Shown in pieces: positions 60,199 through 64,000 of a stretch of 64,000 nucleotides of DNA. The position numbers and the translations under genes were made by a program. Source of the DNA: Phragmites australis. Its lineage: Eukaryota > Streptophyta > Magnoliopsida > Poales > Poaceae. The notes under the pieces were generated by a model that was given only the letters and a program-made list of their open reading frames with translations, made no database searches and had not been told where the DNA came from. Within the stretch, counting starts at the first letter, position 1. Every line of letters begins with the position of its first letter. The stretch covers positions 8,248,501 to 8,312,500 of the forward strand of contig NC_084923.1 of NCBI RefSeq assembly GCF_958298935.1. The letters run 5' to 3'.

Positions 60199-61491
60199 TG
60201 CAGTGAATTATTCAATGTTATCTTTCACAAATCTACGTTACGCAAGTATGATGTGTTCACACATTGTAGGATAGCAAAACGTACGTCGCACGATCAGCGG
60301 AATCTTTTAGCAGCCTGGCATACTATTCAAGATTGTTGACGAAAACCTTAGCTTAATCTGAACTTTAAGTTCTGGACTACGACTTTGCCACGATCTAGAT
60401 CTTTGCAAGTTTCTGTCCGATCTACGTGGTGGTTCGAGGGAAATGGCACCCTATAATCTTTACCAGCAAACTGGGCACACGCTAGCTGAAGCGACTTGTT
60501 TTGAACGAAACAAGCTGATGCGGCTTTAATCTGACAGATCTAGCTAAATCGAACATTGATCTATCCAGTCAGCTACCCGCTTGATCCGGATCCAACGGGT
60601 TCCTACAGATATTCAATACCTTTGCTTCTATGAGGTACTACTAGCTTTTGAATTACTACGAACTGGCAAGAGGACTGCACAGGTCAGCAAGGGGAGCATG
60701 ATGAGTAGGTCAAACGATACTTTGAGCTTGAGGAGCTAAGCTGGAAATAATCTTCGGCAACTCCAACTATCAAACAGCTGGAATTATGAAGCACAAGAAT
60801 ATGCTTCTATGCAGCTACAACATCAACTTTCTGCCTATAATGCTACAGCACCAGATCCACACTCTTCCACCGCTTAATCCTCATGCTGCTATTGGAATGT
60901 TTCCCTGGTATTTGCCTCTTGCTGTTTACCTAACCAGCAAAGTGTAAGTTTTGCTTTTGTGCCACCTAATAGTGCTTGCAGTGTATCATTGACTTGTAGG
61001 TGTCTAGTTTATGCTTTCTTTATCTTTTCATATCTGTTAGCCTTATTCCAATGCCTGCAAATAGACTACATGATGTTATTCATTTTTCAGTGATAAGTGT
61101 CCTGATGCAAGCATTACATACACTACTAGTGCAAATTTCATGTAGCCCCTAACAGCGGTATCAACCAACGACTATCAAGTTAATAAGACTTAAATGATAA
61201 CAACGGTATGTGCCTTCAATCCTAAGTGTATATTTTGTTAACAAAAACTGTTAGATGATCACATGGTTTTTTATTTTTATGGTTTATCAAGGAAATTGCT
61301 AGGTTTCAGTTAAAGCATGTTGAATTGTTGTTGATATTTATGTGACGGTGTTGGTTAAACTTATATTGTTTTGAGCTTCACTTGGTTGCTGTAGCATATT
61401 GTTTTTCTAGTGTACCTTGTTTAACACACTATATGAATATTTCAGAAGGTAGATATTTCAACATAAGTAAATGAACAGTAAGTTTTATTCA
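60199..61491. other. Spacer downstream of AOS
   Basis: No gene or complete element is recognised. A CACTACTAGTGC word near 61121 resembles a CACTA end, but no partner or duplication was found for it. Confidence 0.45.
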
Positions 61492-62511
61492 TACTATTAC
61501 AGAAAATTCTATCACTGCTGGCTCTAAAGTGGCCTTCACTGTCAATTTTAGAGCTGGCAGTGGGCAACAGGCAGACTGCCGGCGCAAACACCGACAATGA
61601 AGGGGTTATCACTTCCGGTTGAAGGCTTTAGTCGGCAGTGATAGTCGGTTATCACTATCAACTAAATATATCAGCCGGCAGTGATACAATCAGTCCTGAT
61701 TGAATTTTTGGGACGGAAAAACTAAAAAATAAATACATTTTGTACTTGAGGAAACCCCACGCCCGCGCCGTCGTAAATCACAAGTCACACAATTTTTCGT
61801 GCGAAATACGTGCGCATGTGGTTCAAGGCACTTGGATCTGAGACCTCTCAACTCACGTGAAACATTCTTACCATCCCACCATATAAGTACTTGTGATAAC
61901 AATAGCATATGCAATCTTTTGTATCTCTTTTGTCTAAAATTTCAAACGATTATTTGGACATTTAAATGACTTCAAATAAAAAAGTTTTCAACTACAAAGT
62001 TGTAAATCTCATCGAGTGCTATAATTTTTATATAAAATTTGTCCCTATCCAACTTCGTATGAAAATGTTATGAATTTTTGAAGATAAGCTGTCATCTATT
62101 AGCACTGTCGGCTCGTGTTACGAACCGGCAGTGATACTCCCATTACTGTCGATTCATAACACGAGCCGGCAGTGATACCTGACCAGGCACTATTCATCTG
62201 ACCAGTCGCTGCTCACCCGTTATCACTGTCGGTACTTCTTATGAGCCGGCAGTGATACGCATTATCACTGCCGGCATACGAGCCGACAGTGATAGTTCAG
62301 GTATCAGTGTCAGCTGGTGCCTTCACCCGGCAGTGAAGTATCACTACTGGCTCAAGTCATCAGCCGTAGTGATGCCCTTCGTCACTGTTGGTTCATACGC
62401 CACATTCGCTGGTTTTTCCCGCGCGGCTTTTGAACCGGTAGTGACATCACTACCGGCCTATTAGCAACCGATAGTGATGAACCGGTATATAAGCCTAGTT
62501 TTGTAGTAGTG
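61492..62511. mobile_element. Non-autonomous CACTA element with TCA target duplication
   Basis: 1020 bp between TCA at 61489-61491 and TCA at 62512-62514. The right end is TTTTGTAGTAGTG, inverted CACTACTACAAAA. The left end, TACTATTACAGAAAA, is the same terminus with two substitutions. Subterminal regions carry many copies of GCCGGCAGTGATA in both orientations (for example near 61610-61690 and 62110-62330), the usual transposase-binding repeats of this superfamily. No transposase gene is present. Confidence 0.8.
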
Positions 62512-62633
62512 TCACAAATATAATTGAGTTACCTTGCTGTGATTGTTTTGAATTACTCTAGTGTGGTTCATGTGATTTTTCATCTAATATGTATCAAACT
62601 GATAATGTTCAGGTTCTAAATTTATTGTAATGA

Positions 62634-62760
62634 AATATATATATATATATATATATATATAGGACACCTATTCTATACCCCTAGGAGTATGTACTCCCAC
62701 ATGCAATATACCACCTAAACAAACACTTTATACTCTTTTATTATTTTTAGTATACTCTAA

Positions 62761-62791
<31 letters not shown>

Positions 62792-63191
62792 GGAAAACTA
62801 GTATGTACTCCTGGGTGTATGTACTCCCACCTCTCATATACCACTTTTACACGTGTGTTATACTTCTTTATCACTTTAAATATACTTCATTAGTAATTAT
62901 AAGATACTACAATACAAATCCCACGAAATTTTTTATGAAATTCCATGATTTTTATCTTAATTTGCGTATATACTTCTTTTATATATAAAAAAGAGTATAT
63001 AGCAAAAATGAAAGGCTAACATTAAATTTTTTTTCATACAACTCATATTGGAGTATCTTAGAATTAGTATTAGAGTATACTAAAAATGATAAAAGAGTAT
63101 AAAGTGTTTGTTTAGATGGTATATTGCATGTAGGAGTACATACTCCTAAGAGTATAGAATAGGTGTCCTATATATATATATATATATATAT
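62634..63191. mobile_element. Micron-like element inserted in a TA microsatellite, with a second copy's end nested inside
   Basis: The unit is bounded on both sides by (TA)n tracts (62634-62662 and 63169-63191). Its ~106-bp arms are nearly perfect inverted repeats: 62661-62766 starts AGGACACCTATTCTATAC and 63065-63170 ends GTATAGAATAGGTGTCCT. Between the arms is another (TA)n tract (62763-62792), followed by AGGAAAACTAGTATGTACTC..GTATGTACTCCCACCTC, a diverged copy of the left arm's start. From memory, rice Micron elements target TA repeats in this way. No coding capacity is present. Confidence 0.65.
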
Positions 63192-63454
63192 GCTGCTTAA
63201 CCAAATACAAATATGAATTGATGTAATAAATTAACATTAAGATAGTACAACTTAAGTACATTTGATTCTTTTATAATAAAATAAGACTACTTATAAATCT
63301 AATATCTGCTCAACCACATACACCCCCCTCCCATCTAAAATTGCCACTGAACATATGGATGATAAACAGTAAATGAATAGTAATTTTGTGAATAGTAACC
63401 ATACGTGCACCTCCTCGGTTTGGATCTAGCTTCGCCCCTGTGCTCAACTCTAGT

Positions 63455-64000
63455 TTATGCCAGTTCATCATTTACTTATTCAATTGAACGTATCGGTGCA
63501 AGATGTTTCGATCATAAAACAGACATATGGTGACAAAAAAGACAGATAATGGAAGACCACCGAAAAAACATAATTCTTATAAATATAATTTCTGGTCAAT
63601 TCTACTTTTTGGCAGTTCATCTTTTGCTTATTTAAAAAAAATTACCATTGCAAGATATACAGATGATAAAAACAATTAGATGGTGGCAAAAGATTCCTAG
63701 ATAATGGAAGACCACCGAAAAAAAGGTTAGCTAATCAAGATGCTATACCGAAGAAGGTGGAGACGGCACAGCCAGGAAGATCCTGACAAATAATTTCGAT
63801 GCAGGTGAGATTAAGAAAACACGACACTAAAGCCAATCTGACAAACACAAACTGACAGAATTTTCCGCAGGCAAGAAAACCAATCTCGGAGTATTCAGCA
63901 AAGCATCACCGATGCTACACCAATGCAGATCGACGAAGACAAATAAGCAATGCAGAACTTCCACAGGCAAGAAAACCAATCTGGGAGTATTCAGCGAAGC
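63455..64000. repeat. Direct repeats running to the window edge
   Basis: Two sets are visible. The block GATAATGGAAGACCACCGAA occurs near 63545 and 63703, with matching upstream words (CAGTTCATC, then TGCAAGAT), giving a ~155-bp unit. The block GCAAGAAAACCAATCT.GGAG occurs near 63871 and 63967, about 96 bp apart, and its second copy reaches the end of the window. The full extent is therefore unknown. Confidence 0.65.

Noticed and set aside
61121..61135. CACTACTAGTGC as the left end of the CACTA element that ends at 62511
   Set aside because: The 3-bp flank does not match the right flank, whereas the end at 61492 has TCA on both sides and proper subterminal repeats.
1..64000. tRNA, rRNA or other structural RNA genes
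   Set aside because: I saw no convincing tRNA or rRNA sequence by eye. A covariance-model scan would be needed to exclude small RNA genes.

Overview
This is plant nuclear DNA, almost certainly from a grass (Poaceae). Genes have GT-AG introns. Several first exons and two whole genes are very GC-rich, as in grass genes, while introns and spacers are AT-rich. Spacers are packed with grass-type transposons (MULE, CACTA, PIF/Harbinger, Ty3-gypsy chromovirus, MITEs, a Micron-like element in TA arrays). The species cannot be fixed from the sequence. From memory, a meiotic cyclin SDS gene and an allene oxide synthase gene lie close together on rice chromosome 3, so the window looks collinear with that region.

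Six host genes could be assembled to codon level. On the minus strand: a cyclin SDS gene (2350-6657, 7 exons, 459 aa), an intronless P-class PPR gene (8198-9619, 473 aa) and a peroxisomal NAD carrier gene of the PXN type (27619-32586, 11 exons, 362 aa). On the plus strand: nucleoporin NUP133 (38975-45627, 8 exons, 1292 aa), Golgi tethering subunit COG6 (46480-52299, 11 exons, 686 aa) and intronless allene oxide synthase CYP74A (58585-60027, 480 aa). All reconstructed splice junctions keep frame. The genes do not form one pathway; this is an ordinary housekeeping block with a meiotic gene at one end and a jasmonate biosynthesis gene at the other.

The stretch from about 9.8 to 23 kb has no intact host gene. 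It holds a MULE-like element, an LTR remnant, a decayed F-box/DUF295 gene, a decayed PLATZ zinc-binding gene, CACTA-like elements and a three-copy ~250-bp tandem repeat. From 23.19 to 27.58 kb there is a complete-ended but defective Ty3-gypsy chromovirus with a perfect 5-bp target duplication, 45 bp downstream of the PXN stop codon. Between PXN and NUP133 lie a GC-rich island between AT-rich arms, a diverged duplication and a dead PIF/Harbinger transposon with traces of both of its genes. Between COG6 and AOS lie a second LTR remnant and a 1.65-kb MULE-like hairpin with a perfect 10-bp target duplication. Downstream of AOS are a CACTA element with a TCA duplication and a nested Micron-like element.

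Nothing here looks like a wholly new biological system. The most interesting structures are the giant MULE hairpin with a palindromic tandem-repeat core, the nested element inside TA microsatellites, the retrotransposon at the 3' end of PXN, the Tourist-like MITE at the NUP133 promoter, and a duplicated G-box module upstream of AOS.
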